This document shows positions 33,854 to 44,066 of a stretch of 64,000 bases of DNA, one piece after another (position 1 is the stretch's first letter; each line of letters begins with the position of its first letter). The stretch lies in contig DAOUAE010000020.1 in the NCBI GenBank assembly GCA_034433795.1, positions 53,865-117,864 on the forward strand, given 5' to 3'. A model generated the notes under the pieces. It was not told the DNA's origin and did no database searches. It saw only the letters and a list, made by a program, of their open reading frames with translations. The DNA is from DAOUAE01 sp034433795. Its GTDB lineage: Bacteria > Chloroflexota > UBA6077 > FW602-bin22 > DAOUAE01. The position numbers and the translations under genes were made by a program.

Positions 33854-34423
33854 ATGCTGACAGCTGGAGAACTCCGCAAAGGGCTGACCATCGAACTGGA
33901 CAACGATCTTTTCCAGATCGTCGATTACCAGCATATTAAAATGGGCCGCGGGGGCGCGGTCGTGCGGCTGAAGCTGCGCAATATCCGCTCCGGTTACATC
34001 ACCGAGCGGACGTTCCCCGCCTCCGAGAAGTTCCGCCGCGTCTTCCTGGAGCGGCGTCGAGTCCAGTATCTCTACCGCGACGACGACCTGTACTATTTCA
34101 TGGACACCGAGACGTTCGAGCAGTGGACGCTCAGCGCCCAGCAGATCGGCGAGGACGCCCAGTACCTCAAAGAGGGGATGACGCTGGACCTCCTGCTGCA
34201 CGAGGGCACGCCCATCGGCATCGAACTGCCGGTCACGGTGGATCTGAAGGTGGTGGAGACCGAGCCGGGCGTGCGCGGCGATACGGCCACCGGTGGCAGC
34301 AAGCCGGCCATCCTGGAGACCGGGATGAAGGTGCTGGTGCCGCTCTTTGTCAACGTCGGCGATGTCATCCGGGTGGACACCCGAACCGGTGAGTACGTCG
34401 AGCGGGTGAGCGAGGGTCGGTGA
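33854..34423 (+). CDS. efp: Translation elongation factor P
   Basis: 189 residues, ATG behind a GGGAGGTGAGAGC site. Three OB-type domains. EF-P rescues ribosomes stalled at consecutive prolines. The loop that reaches the peptidyl-transferase centre reads HIKMGRGGAVV, which puts Arg at position 32 rather than the modified Lys of E. coli-type proteins. No modification enzyme (EpmA/B, EarP, YmfI) is in the window. The C-terminal signature is present as TGMKVLVPLFVNVGDVIRVDT. Its stop overlaps the xseA start. Confidence 0.96.
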   Translation: MLTAGELRKGLTIELDNDLFQIVDYQHIKMGRGGAVVRLKLRNIRSGYITERTFPASEKFRRVFLERRRVQYLYRDDDLYYFMDTETFEQWTLSAQQIGEDAQYLKEGMTLDLLLHEGTPIGIELPVTVDLKVVETEPGVRGDTATGGSKPAILETGMKVLVPLFVNVGDVIRVDTRTGEYVERVSEGR

Positions 34424-35673
34424 AGCGGGCGGTGGAGATCCTGCCCGTCGGACGGCTGGTGACCTATATCCAGGACTATCTCGAGGCCAGCCCTCTTTTA
34501 CAGGACCTGTGGGTCGAGGGCGAGGTCTCGAACTGCTCGCGCTCGCCCTCGGGCCACGTCTTCTTCACCCTCAAGGATGCCCAGGGACAGGTCCGCTGCG
34601 TCCTCTTCCGCGGGCAGATCACCAGCCGCACCATCCTGCCCGAGAACGGCGCCCACATCATCGTCCACGGGCGCCTCTCTTTTTACGAGGCCAACGGCCA
34701 CCTGCAACTGTATGTCGACCAGGTCTACCCGGTGGGCACGGGCCTGCTCTGGCTGGAATTCGAACGGCTGCGAGACCGCCTGGCGCGCGAGGGGCTCTTC
34801 GACCCCTCGCGCAAGCGGCCGCTGCCCCGGTTCCCACGCCGCATCGGCATCGTGACCTCGCCGGCCGGGGCCGTCCTGCACGACATGCTGACCATCCTGC
34901 GCCGCCGGTTCCCGCTGGTCGAAGTGGTCCTGGCCCCGGCGCTGGTCCAGGGGGAGGGGGCCGCCGAGAGCATCTGTCAGGCGCTGGCGGCGCTCTGCGC
35001 GGTGGCCGCTCCCGACGTCATCATCGTCGCCCGGGGTGGAGGCTCGGCCGAGGAACTCTGGCCGTTCAACGAGGAGCGGGTGGTGCGGGCGATCTTCGCC
35101 GCCCCGCGTCCGGTGGTCTCAGCGGTGGGGCACGAGACCGACTACACCCTGGCCGATTTCGTCGCCGACCTGCGGGCGCCGACCCCCTCGGCCGCAGCCG
35201 AACTGGTCGTGCCCGATCAGCGCGAGTGCCGGCAACAGCTGGTGGCGATCGGTCACCGCCTGACCACGGCTCTGCAGAGTCACCTGACCGCTCACCGGAG
35301 CGCGGTCCTGGCCCAGGCCCAGCGACTGGCCCGCCTGAATCCGCGCCGGCAGATCGAGCGCCACCGGCTGCGGCTCGACGACCTGGCCGGACGCCTGCTG
35401 GCCGCCTGGCGCCACCGCCACGATCGGGCGCGCTGGCAGATCCAGGCGCTGCAGGCGCGGCTGGAGGCGCTCGATCCCCAGCGGGTGCTGGCCCGCGGCT
35501 ACAGCCTCTGCTGGCACGTTGAGGGGCGTCGGCTCGTGCGGACGGTGGCCCAGGTCGGGCCGGGCGACCGCCTGCTGATCCAGGTCGCCGACGGGCAGAT
35601 CCCCGCCCGGGTCAGCCCCGACGACCAGCCAGCGACCGGAGGTGCCAATGACCGCCGAAACCCCACCGAGTGA
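34420..35673 (+). CDS. xseA: Exodeoxyribonuclease VII large subunit
   Basis: 417 residues. GTG at 34420 overlaps the efp stop (GTGA); a second GTG at 34432 is a less likely start. The N-terminal OB fold (VEGEVSNCSRSPSGHVFFTLKD) is followed by the catalytic domain with GIVTSPAGAVLHDMLTILRRR, IIVARGGGSAEELWPFNEE and VSAVGHETDYTLAD, and then a long coiled-coil region that binds the small subunit. Degrades single-stranded DNA to oligonucleotides from either end. Confidence 0.96.
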   Translation: MKRAVEILPVGRLVTYIQDYLEASPLLQDLWVEGEVSNCSRSPSGHVFFTLKDAQGQVRCVLFRGQITSRTILPENGAHIIVHGRLSFYEANGHLQLYVDQVYPVGTGLLWLEFERLRDRLAREGLFDPSRKRPLPRFPRRIGIVTSPAGAVLHDMLTILRRRFPLVEVVLAPALVQGEGAAESICQALAALCAVAAPDVIIVARGGGSAEELWPFNEERVVRAIFAAPRPVVSAVGHETDYTLADFVADLRAPTPSAAAELVVPDQRECRQQLVAIGHRLTTALQSHLTAHRSAVLAQAQRLARLNPRRQIERHRLRLDDLAGRLLAAWRHRHDRARWQIQALQARLEALDPQRVLARGYSLCWHVEGRRLVRTVAQVGPGDRLLIQVADGQIPARVSPDDQPATGGANDRRNPTE

Positions 35674-35902
35674 CGGGCTGAGTTTCGAGGAGGCCTTCGC
35701 CCGCCTGGAGGCGACCGTCCAGCGCCTGGAGGTCGGCGACCTCAGTCTGGAGGAGGCGCTGGGACTCTTCGAGGAGGGTATGCGCCTGGTCCAGCAGTGC
35801 CTGGCCCGGCTGGACGCCGCCGAACTGCGGGTGAGCCAGATCGTCGGCTCCCCAGAGCAGGGCTACGCCCTCATCCCCTACCCCGACCGGACCGACGCCT
35901 GA
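35648..35902 (+). CDS. xseB: Exodeoxyribonuclease VII small subunit
   Basis: 84 residues from the ATG at 35648, preceded by CGGAGG; it overlaps xseA by 26 nt. Family pattern: LSFEEAFARLEATVQRLEVGDLSLEEALGLFEEGM, a helical hairpin that wraps the large-subunit coiled coil. The gap up to pyrE (35903-36057) shows no gene or clear signal. Confidence 0.95.
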   Translation: MTAETPPSDGLSFEEAFARLEATVQRLEVGDLSLEEALGLFEEGMRLVQQCLARLDAAELRVSQIVGSPEQGYALIPYPDRTDA

Positions 35903-36057
35903 GCCCGCCACTGCCTCGACCACCCGGGCGCTCGTCTTGCGCTCAGATAGACAGAGCCATGACTGCTGGCCACGGGTCGCGGGTGCCCTGGCCAGCCCCT
36001 ACGCCGTACTGGCTTCCCGCGTCTGCCGATACCGGCGTGACAAGCGACCGGGCAGCC

Positions 36058-36627
36058 TCAGGAGCCGCCCGGTTTGACCAGCGGCACCCCGGCCCGGCAG
36101 AGGGGGCATTCCTCCGGGGCGTACGTGGGGATCGACAGCCGGCCCAGGGCGAAGACCGGCACGTCCAGGCCGTGCTGGCCGTCGCTCCGGTCCACCAGCA
36201 CCGCCACCGCCACCGGCTCGCCGCCCGACCGGCGCACCGCCGCCACCACCTCGCGGACCGACCCGCCGGTGGTCAGGATGTCATCCACCACCAGCACCCG
36301 CTCCCCCGGCGCGATCTGGAAGCCGCGCCGGAAAGCCCTTCCCTCGGGGGTCCGCTCGGCGAAGAGGCCACGCACCCCCAGCTGCCGGGCGACCTCGTAG
36401 GCGACAATAATGCCGCCGGTGGTCGGGCCAGCCACGACCGAGATGCCGGCCGACCGGAACTGATCGGCGATCTGCTGGCAGAGGAGACCGGTATACTGCG
36501 GCCACTGCAGGACCAGGAACTTTTCCAGGTAGCGGGCACTGTGGCGCCCGGAGGTCAGCAGAAAATGTCCCTCCAGCATCGCCCCGGCCCGGCGGAAGAT
36601 CTCTTCGACGGTGACCGTCTGCGCCAT
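36058..36627 (-). CDS. pyrE: Orotate phosphoribosyltransferase
   Basis: 189 residues. PRPP-binding motif VLVVDDILTTGGS is intact, together with a GGIIVAYEVAR segment and the ERTPEGRAFRRGF flexible loop. It makes OMP from orotate and PRPP. The C-terminus carries a CPLCRAG pair of cysteines, an extension seen in some bacterial PyrE-like proteins and possibly metal-binding. It lies 39 nt downstream of lepB in the same direction; no other pyr genes are near. Confidence 0.93.
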   Translation of the reverse strand: MAQTVTVEEIFRRAGAMLEGHFLLTSGRHSARYLEKFLVLQWPQYTGLLCQQIADQFRSAGISVVAGPTTGGIIVAYEVARQLGVRGLFAERTPEGRAFRRGFQIAPGERVLVVDDILTTGGSVREVVAAVRRSGGEPVAVAVLVDRSDGQHGLDVPVFALGRLSIPTYAPEECPLCRAGVPLVKPGGS

Positions 36628-36666
36628 CGCCTCTCCTTGGGAGAGATAGCGGTCGTCCGGGCCAGC

Positions 36667-37281
36667 CTAGCGACCGGCCGGTGTGGCCAGAACCCGGTCG
36701 GGCAGAAAACCGAACTGGTCGGGCGGCCAGTAGGAGAGCCAGGCCTTGCCGATGATATAGTCCTTGGGCACCGGTCCCCAGACGTGCGAGTCGCTGGAGG
36801 CGTTCCGGTTGTCACCCAGGACGAAGTAGTGGTCGGGCGGCAGGCGCTGCGGGCCCCACTGGTAGGCTGGCTGGTCGTTGATGTAGTACTCTTCCAGCGG
36901 CGTCCCGTTGACGAAGACCCGCCCCTGCCGGACCTCGACCACCTCACCGGGAACGGCGATCACCCGCTTGATAAAGTCGCGGCTGGGATCGCGCGGATAG
37001 CGAAAGACGATGATATCGCCGCGCTGCGGCGGCTGAAAGAGATAGATGGCCCGGCTGTGCGGATTCTCCGGCCAGCGAATAAAGGGGAAGAGCCGCTTGA
37101 GGAGGTCCACATCGATGTTCCAGTAGATGGCCTTGTTCACCAGCAGGTACTGGCCGCTGTGGAGCGTCGGCTCCATGCTCCGCCCTTCCACTCGGAAGTT
37201 CTGGACGACCGAGCGGACGAGCAGGAAGATGACCAGCGTGAGAACGAGCGTCTCCAGAACGTCCCGCACGGTGCCCTTCAT
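36667..37281 (-). CDS. lepB: Signal peptidase I
   Basis: 204 residues from the ATG at 37281. One N-terminal membrane helix (~8-25) then the periplasmic-side catalytic domain. Box B is GRSMEPTL (Ser35) and box D is DFIKRVIAVPG (Lys105), the Ser-Lys dyad; box E is FVLGDNRNASSDSHVWGPV. It cleaves export signals such as that of the 9618-11537 glycosidase. A TATAAT on the reverse strand lies 37 nt upstream. Confidence 0.96.
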   Translation of the reverse strand: MKGTVRDVLETLVLTLVIFLLVRSVVQNFRVEGRSMEPTLHSGQYLLVNKAIYWNIDVDLLKRLFPFIRWPENPHSRAIYLFQPPQRGDIIVFRYPRDPSRDFIKRVIAVPGEVVEVRQGRVFVNGTPLEEYYINDQPAYQWGPQRLPPDHYFVLGDNRNASSDSHVWGPVPKDYIIGKAWLSYWPPDQFGFLPDRVLATPAGR

Positions 37282-37317
37282 GGGACAGGCGCTCCGGCTG
37301 GCTGGACTGCGCCAGCA

Positions 37318-37330
37318 ATTATAGTATAAA
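37318..37330. promoter_or_regulatory. Overlapping divergent -10 elements between lepB and the winged-helix gene
   Basis: Reverse strand TATAAT (37318-37323) for lepB; forward TATAGT (37320-37325) and TATAAA (37325-37330) for the gene at 37369. No clear -35 boxes are seen, so use is inferred from position. Confidence 0.5.
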
Positions 37331-37368
37331 ACAGCGGGACCTGCACACACCGGCGGGGAGAAGAGAGC

Positions 37369-38916
37369 GTGCGCCCGAGCGTCTTCCTGCCCAACCTCAT
37401 CCGGCTCCTGGTCGACCTGCCCCCGGCCGACCGCCAGCGGCTGGCCGCCCTCTGGCAGGTCGATCCGGCCGCCCCGTCCACCCAGGTGCCCAGCCTCCTC
37501 TACCGCCATCTGACCGACGCGTGGTGGCTCAAATGGCAGCTGGAAAGTCTGCCCACCGTCCGTCGGCTGGTCCTGGCGCGCTGCCTGGCCCGCCCCGGGC
37601 GACCCCTCACCGCCCGGTCGCTGGCGATACGGCTCCCGCTCACCCCCCAGGCCATCGCCGATCACCTGGCGGCCCTGGCCGCCGTGGGGCTCCTGTGGCC
37701 GGTGCCCGGCACGACCACCACCGGCCCGGACCGCCCCTACTACCTGCCGGTCGACCTGGCCCGGGCGCTCGCCCGGCTCAGGGGCCAGCGGCGGGGTCCC
37801 GACCGGAGCCGGCTGCCCCTGCGCCGCTGGCTCCGCCTCCTGCCCCTGCCGGTCCTCCGGCAGGCAGCCGCCCTCTGGGGCCTCAGCGGGACCACGATCA
37901 CCGCACGGTGGACACTGGTGGCCGATCTGGACTTTGTCCTGGGGAACCGCGCGCGCGTTCAGGGGGCCTTAGCCACCATGCCGCCCGAAGCCCGGACGCT
38001 CTACCAGGCGCTGCTCACCGCCGAACGCCGTCTGCCAGTCCGGCACCTGCGCCGGACCTGGCCGCACCCGGTCCCGGCTCTCCGAACCGCCTTCCAGACT
38101 CTGGCCGAGCGGCTGCTCATCGGCGAGACCTACGCTGAAGGCGACTGGCTGTTCTTCATCCCACCCGAGGTGGCCACCCGGACGCCTCCCACCGTCCGGC
38201 CGCCGGCGTCGCCCACCCCGCCAGCGCTGACCGCAGTCCCGGCTCCGGCCCGCGTCCTTCGGCCACCACCCCGACTGGACCTGGCCCTGAACCGCCTGCC
38301 CGAGATCCTGGCCGACCGATCGCTCCGGCTCACTCAGAAGGGCCAGCCCCCTCTGCCGGCCCTCCGCCGCCTCGGCCAGGGCCAGGTCGAGCGCGGCGCT
38401 CTCCTGGTCCACCTGGCCCGGAGCCTGGGCCTCCTGGAGGCCGCCGATGACCGGCTGGTGCTGACCCCCCGGTGGGCGGACTGGACGCGCCTCTCCACGG
38501 CGAGACAGCGGGAGGTCATCCTCCGGGCCTGGCTGGCCGACCCCCACTGGGGTGAGGCGCCGGGCGGTGGTCCGCCACTCCCGGCGTTGCTGAGGCCGCT
38601 TGTCCGCCGCAACCTCTGCCAGGCGCTGGCGACCGCCGCCCCGGACACCTGGTACGGGCTGACCGCCCTGGCCGCCCAGCTCCAGACACTGGTCGCGCAG
38701 AGGCACCCCGTGGTCATCCCCGCCACCGGCCAGGCCGGCTCTGGCCCCTCCTTCGAGCCGCTCCTGGAGGCCATGCTCGACGTTCTCCACGGGCTGGGGC
38801 TGGTGGCACTGGGAGCCGACCCGACCGGCCGGCTGGTGGCTGTGCAGGTCACCCCCGAGGGCCGGTCTCTTCTCCGAGAACTACACGAGCCGCCCGCCGC
38901 GCCCTCTGACGACTGA
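37369..38916 (+). CDS. Multi-winged-helix protein of unknown function (helicase-associated XPB/Ssl2-N-like)
   Basis: 515 residues, GTG start. The N-terminal part (LVLARCLARPGRPLTARSLAIRLPLTPQAIADHLAALAAVGLL) reads as a winged helix. A second region after a Pro/Ala linker (~270-310) contains SLRLTQKGQPPLPALRRL, which resembles the helicase-associated XPB/Ssl2 N-terminal domain found in bacterial proteins without a helicase core. A third winged-helix-like segment lies near the end. No ATPase motifs and no membrane segments. DNA or RNA binding is likely; the role is unknown. Divergent from lepB. Confidence 0.7.
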   Translation: MRPSVFLPNLIRLLVDLPPADRQRLAALWQVDPAAPSTQVPSLLYRHLTDAWWLKWQLESLPTVRRLVLARCLARPGRPLTARSLAIRLPLTPQAIADHLAALAAVGLLWPVPGTTTTGPDRPYYLPVDLARALARLRGQRRGPDRSRLPLRRWLRLLPLPVLRQAAALWGLSGTTITARWTLVADLDFVLGNRARVQGALATMPPEARTLYQALLTAERRLPVRHLRRTWPHPVPALRTAFQTLAERLLIGETYAEGDWLFFIPPEVATRTPPTVRPPASPTPPALTAVPAPARVLRPPPRLDLALNRLPEILADRSLRLTQKGQPPLPALRRLGQGQVERGALLVHLARSLGLLEAADDRLVLTPRWADWTRLSTARQREVILRAWLADPHWGEAPGGGPPLPALLRPLVRRNLCQALATAAPDTWYGLTALAAQLQTLVAQRHPVVIPATGQAGSGPSFEPLLEAMLDVLHGLGLVALGADPTGRLVAVQVTPEGRSLLRELHEPPAAPSDD

Positions 38917-38937
38917 ACACCGATGGCAGGAGAGACG

Positions 38938-39759
38938 ATGATCCCCACCTGGCTTCGGACAATCCGCTGTCTTCTCTTCGATGTGGATGGCGTTCTCTAC
39001 CGGGGCAACCAGCCCCTGCCCGGCGCCCGCGAGATCGTGCTCTTGCTCGAAGAGCGCGGCCTCCCCTACATGCTCCTCACGAACAACGCCACCGGCACCC
39101 CCGCCCAGTACGCCGCCAAACTGGCGGCCATGGGCATCCCGGTCCCGGCCGAGCGCATCTTCACCTCCGGCGAGGCCACGGCCCTTTATCTCAAAAAACA
39201 GGAGCCGGCCGGGGCGCCGGTCTACGTCATCGGCGAGGCCGGGCTCATCGAGCCACTGGAGCGGGCCGGCTTCTGGCGGGTCGAACGGGGCGCCCGGTAC
39301 GTCTGCGTCGGGCTGGACCGGCAACTGACCTACGAGAAACTCAAGCGGGCCTGCCTGGAGATCCGGGCCGGGGCCCGCTTCATCGCCTCCAACCCCGACA
39401 CCACCCTGCCGACCGAGGAGGGGATCGTCCCCGGCAACGGCGCCACCCTGGCGGCGCTGGTGGCCTGCACCGATGTCCGGCCCACGGTTATCGGCAAGCC
39501 CGAGGCGACCATGTTGCTGCTGGCCATCGAGCGGCTGGGCGTCTCGCCGGCCGAGACCCTTATCATCGGCGACCGGTGGGACACCGATCTGCTGGCCGGC
39601 CACCGCGCCGGCACGCGCACCGTCCTGGTTCTGACCGGCATCCACCAGCCGGCCGATCTGGTTCACAGCCCGGTCCAGCCTGATCTCATCGTGGATGACC
39701 TGGTCGTCTTCCGGCAGACGCTCGCGGAGGCCTGGGCGGAGAGTCCCGAGACCCGGTGA
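38938..39759 (+). CDS. HAD-superfamily (class IIA, NagD-like) phosphatase
   Basis: 273 residues from the ATG at 38938, which follows GCAGGAGAG; the ATG at 38923 has no site. Catalytic DVDGVLYRG (Asp nucleophile and acid), motif II LLTNNATGTP, Lys in VIGKPE and motif IV IIGDRWDTDLLAG. The C2-type cap places it with NagD, AraL and p-nitrophenyl phosphatases, which hydrolyse nucleotide or sugar phosphates. It starts 21 nt after the winged-helix gene, so it is probably co-transcribed. Confidence 0.92.
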   Translation: MIPTWLRTIRCLLFDVDGVLYRGNQPLPGAREIVLLLEERGLPYMLLTNNATGTPAQYAAKLAAMGIPVPAERIFTSGEATALYLKKQEPAGAPVYVIGEAGLIEPLERAGFWRVERGARYVCVGLDRQLTYEKLKRACLEIRAGARFIASNPDTTLPTEEGIVPGNGATLAALVACTDVRPTVIGKPEATMLLLAIERLGVSPAETLIIGDRWDTDLLAGHRAGTRTVLVLTGIHQPADLVHSPVQPDLIVDDLVVFRQTLAEAWAESPETR

Positions 39760-39820
39760 CCGGCGCTCCGGTACCCGCGCAGCGCCCGGCGCCAGGCCAG
39801 GAGGGCCAGCCCGAACCAGA

Positions 39821-39847
39821 CGCCCCCGGCGCCGCTGGCCGGGGGCG
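39821..39847. terminator. GC-rich hairpin between convergent HAD and rpoD genes
   Basis: Perfect 10-bp stem (39821-39830 with 39838-39847), 7-nt loop. There is no T-run on either exit side, so a terminator function is only suggested by its convergent location. The rest of this 182-nt gap shows nothing else. Confidence 0.4.
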
Positions 39848-39941
39848 AAAAGCGGGTGAACGTGGCGGTCGGCCGTCCGGTCGAGGGGAACCGTGGCCGG
39901 GAGAGAGGCGCGGGGGCCGGCGGCCGGTCACGCGCCGGGGA

Positions 39942-41225
<1,284 letters not shown>

Positions 41226-41243
41226 GAGTCTTCCTCCCCCTTG

Positions 41244-43118
41244 TCAGCAGCCACCAGGCATGGGCTGTGCTTCATCGCCGACGTGTCTGGCCGCATCGAG
41301 CGCGGCGAGCTCCGCGTTGAGCGCGCGGACCCGCTGCAGATACTCCTGAACCAGATCGGTCTGGCCATGCTGCTCCGCATCCTGCAGGAGACGGTGCAGC
41401 ATGGCCACCTCGTGGTGCAGGCGTTCCCGCCGCAGACGGCGGCGGGCCAGCGTGAAGGCGGCCGGCAGACGGTGAGGGGCGATCGGCGGCTCGGTCTGGG
41501 CCCGGTGCCAGAGGGCCTCCAGGTACTCCCCGACCGGGGCCGGCGCGGCCGCGAACGCCGCCGGCCCGACCGGCTGACGCTGGCGGAGCTGCGCCTGCAG
41601 CCAGACCAGGGCCGCCTGGGCCGGGCTGGAACAGAGGTCCTCCGGGCGCAGAGCGAGCACCAGTTCAACCACCTCCGGCACCTCGGTGTACCGCAGGGCC
41701 AGTCCGAGCAGGTGCTCCTCCACCTGGCGCACCGGATCGCTGTCGACGATCGGGGGCGCCGCCACGCTCGGCGCCCGCGCGGGCCGCTGCTGGCGGAACG
41801 CCTCTTCGACGACGCTGGCCGGCAGATGGAGACGCTGGGCCACCATTTGGAGATAGTGGGCCTGGACGATCGGATCGCCGAGCTCGGCGATCACCGGGAG
41901 CAGGCGCTGCACCGCCGCCGATTTGGCGCGCGGGGCACTGAGGTCGGTTTCCTGCAGGACAGCCGAGAGGTAATAATCGATGAACGGTTGCGCCGCCGCA
42001 ATACACTGACGGAACGCCTCCGGGTCGGTGCGGATGATCTCGTCCGGATCGCGTCCACGGGGCAGCTGCGCGATCCGGATGTCGGCGTCCAGCCGCCGCT
42101 CGTACCGGATCAGCCCCCGGGCGGTCGGCACCGGCACCAGGGTGTAATCGAATCCCTGCCGGGCCGCCTCCAGCCCGCGCATGGTGGCGGCGTCGCCCGC
42201 CGCATCGGGGTCGAGCGCCAGCACCACACGCCTGGTCAGCCGCTTGAGCAGGCGCACCTGCCGCTCGGTCAGAGCCGTGCCGAGCGTTGCTACCACATTC
42301 TTTATACCACCCTGATGCGCGATTAAAACATCCATGTACCCCTCGACCAGGATCGCCTCGCCGGTCCGCCGGATCGCCTCCCGCGCCTGATCGATGCCGT
42401 AGAGGCTGGCGCTCTTGTCGAAAAGAGGCGTCTGCGGCGAGTTCAGGTACTTGGGCTGGCCCTCATCCAGCACCCGCGCCCCGAAGCCGGTGACGTGGCC
42501 GTCGAGATCGCGGATCGGAAACATCAGCCGCCCCCGGAAGCGGTCGTAATGGCCGCCCCCCTCCCGGGCCACCACCAGCCCGACCGTCACCAGGTCCTCG
42601 ACGGGGAAGCCACGGCCCACCAGATGGCGGAGCAGGGTGTCCCAGCCCTCGGGGGCCCAGCCCAGCAGGAACTGCTCGGCCGTGCTCATCTCGACCCCCC
42701 GCTGCGCCAGATAGGCCCGGGCCCGCTCGCCGAGGGGCTGGCGGAGCAGATGGTGATAGTACTCGGCCGCCGCCAGCAGCACCGCCCGCAGATGGGCTTT
42801 GCGCCGCTCCTCGGCCGCCTCGGCGGCCCGCGAGGGGAGGGTCACCCCCGCCTGCTCGGCCAGCCGCCGCAGGGCCTCGGCGAAGTCGAGGTTCTCGGTG
42901 CGCATCAGAAAGGTGAAATGGTCGCCGTTGGCCCCGCAGCCGAAGCAGTGGAACGTCCCCTGGTCGGGGAAAACGTAAAACGAGGGGGTCTTCTCGGGGT
43001 GGAAGGGACAGAGGCCGCGCCAGGCCCGGCCCGATTTCTTCAGCGCGACCCGGGGCGTGACCAGATCGAGGAGACTCACCCGGGCCTTGATCTCGGCGAC
43101 GATGCTCTGGAGCGGCAT
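41244..43118 (-). CDS. dnaG: DNA primase
   Basis: 624 residues. The N-terminal CHC2 zinc finger reads CPFHPEKTPSF with FHCFGCG. The catalytic core contains FGARVLDEGQPKYLNSP and the toprim domain ILVEGYMDVLIAHQGG followed by VLALDPDAAGD acidic residues. The C-terminal third is a helical DnaB-interaction-type region with low conservation. It makes RNA primers at replication forks. Located between the CPBP protease and rpoD. Confidence 0.97.
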   Translation of the reverse strand: MPLQSIVAEIKARVSLLDLVTPRVALKKSGRAWRGLCPFHPEKTPSFYVFPDQGTFHCFGCGANGDHFTFLMRTENLDFAEALRRLAEQAGVTLPSRAAEAAEERRKAHLRAVLLAAAEYYHHLLRQPLGERARAYLAQRGVEMSTAEQFLLGWAPEGWDTLLRHLVGRGFPVEDLVTVGLVVAREGGGHYDRFRGRLMFPIRDLDGHVTGFGARVLDEGQPKYLNSPQTPLFDKSASLYGIDQAREAIRRTGEAILVEGYMDVLIAHQGGIKNVVATLGTALTERQVRLLKRLTRRVVLALDPDAAGDAATMRGLEAARQGFDYTLVPVPTARGLIRYERRLDADIRIAQLPRGRDPDEIIRTDPEAFRQCIAAAQPFIDYYLSAVLQETDLSAPRAKSAAVQRLLPVIAELGDPIVQAHYLQMVAQRLHLPASVVEEAFRQQRPARAPSVAAPPIVDSDPVRQVEEHLLGLALRYTEVPEVVELVLALRPEDLCSSPAQAALVWLQAQLRQRQPVGPAAFAAAPAPVGEYLEALWHRAQTEPPIAPHRLPAAFTLARRRLRRERLHHEVAMLHRLLQDAEQHGQTDLVQEYLQRVRALNAELAALDAARHVGDEAQPMPGGC

Positions 43119-43139
43119 CGGCTCCCACTACTCCCGCGC

Positions 43140-44066
43140 TCAGTCCGTGGCCACAGTCTCCAGGACCAGGGCCAGGGCGGCCAGGCCGTTGTTCAGACCA
43201 TGGGCGATCACCGCCGGCACCAGGCTCCCGCTGCGCTCATAAAGATAGGCCAGGGCCAGGCCGATGACCGCCACCGGCAGCACGACCTCCGGGTTCACGA
43301 GAGGATTATAATGCACGACCGCAAAGTAGACCGCCGAAAAGACATAGGCCTTGAGCCGCCCGTAAAACCGCCGGTAGACCCCGAAAACAAAGCCCCGAAA
43401 AAACAGCTCCTCCACCAGCGGGGCCACCCCCGCGCTGACCAGGACAAAGAGACCCAGGGCCAGGGGATCGGCCGTCCGGACCCCAGCGAAAAGACGCGCC
43501 TGCGAGGGGTTGAGACCCACCTGGCGCAGAAGAGCGGCCAGAAGCACGGTCACGAGAAAGAGAGCCAGCCCTCCCACCACGCCCAGCCGCCAGTGGGTCC
43601 GCAGGGCCGCCCACGAGAGCCCGAACTGCGCGCACGGGAGCGCCCCCGGCCGCAGCACCCGCCAGACGAGCACCAGAAGGAGCGCCCCCTCGTTCACCAG
43701 CACAACCAGGGTGACCGTCAGCAGCGGCAGCCCCGCCGCGCCCCGGGCGGCCAGACCAAGCGGCAGCGTCAGCAGAAAGGCCAGCGAGAGAGCCAGGGCC
43801 AGACAGGCCAGGACGGTGCGATGGCGGCCGACGGTCCGGACCGCCAGATCGCGGCAGAGGCCGGGCAGCCCGACGTAGCCCAGCAACCCCACCCAAAAGA
43901 GCCCAGCCCCGGCCAGCAGAGACCAGGCCAGCGGACCGGACCGCGGTCCGGGGCGAAGACTCTCCGCCCTCAGCCAGAGCAGCCCGGCGCTCACCGCCAG
44001 CAGCCCCAGCCCGGTCAGGGCCACCGCCCCGCTCGCCGTGGTGGCCCGCGCCAGCCGGTCGGTCAT
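43140..44066 (-). CDS. CPBP-family intramembrane metalloprotease
   Basis: 308 residues, ATG at 44066 overlapping the dgt stop (ATGA). Eight or so hydrophobic helices. The CPBP/Abi signature is present: APLVEELFFRGFVFG (EExxxR) and later SAVYFAVVHYNP, with the final His in VIAHGLNNG. The family cleaves proteins within membranes, including CAAX-type and bacteriocin-related substrates; the target here is unknown. Sits between dgt and dnaG in one operon. Confidence 0.9.
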   Translation of the reverse strand: MTDRLARATTASGAVALTGLGLLAVSAGLLWLRAESLRPGPRSGPLAWSLLAGAGLFWVGLLGYVGLPGLCRDLAVRTVGRHRTVLACLALALSLAFLLTLPLGLAARGAAGLPLLTVTLVVLVNEGALLLVLVWRVLRPGALPCAQFGLSWAALRTHWRLGVVGGLALFLVTVLLAALLRQVGLNPSQARLFAGVRTADPLALGLFVLVSAGVAPLVEELFFRGFVFGVYRRFYGRLKAYVFSAVYFAVVHYNPLVNPEVVLPVAVIGLALAYLYERSGSLVPAVIAHGLNNGLAALALVLETVATD

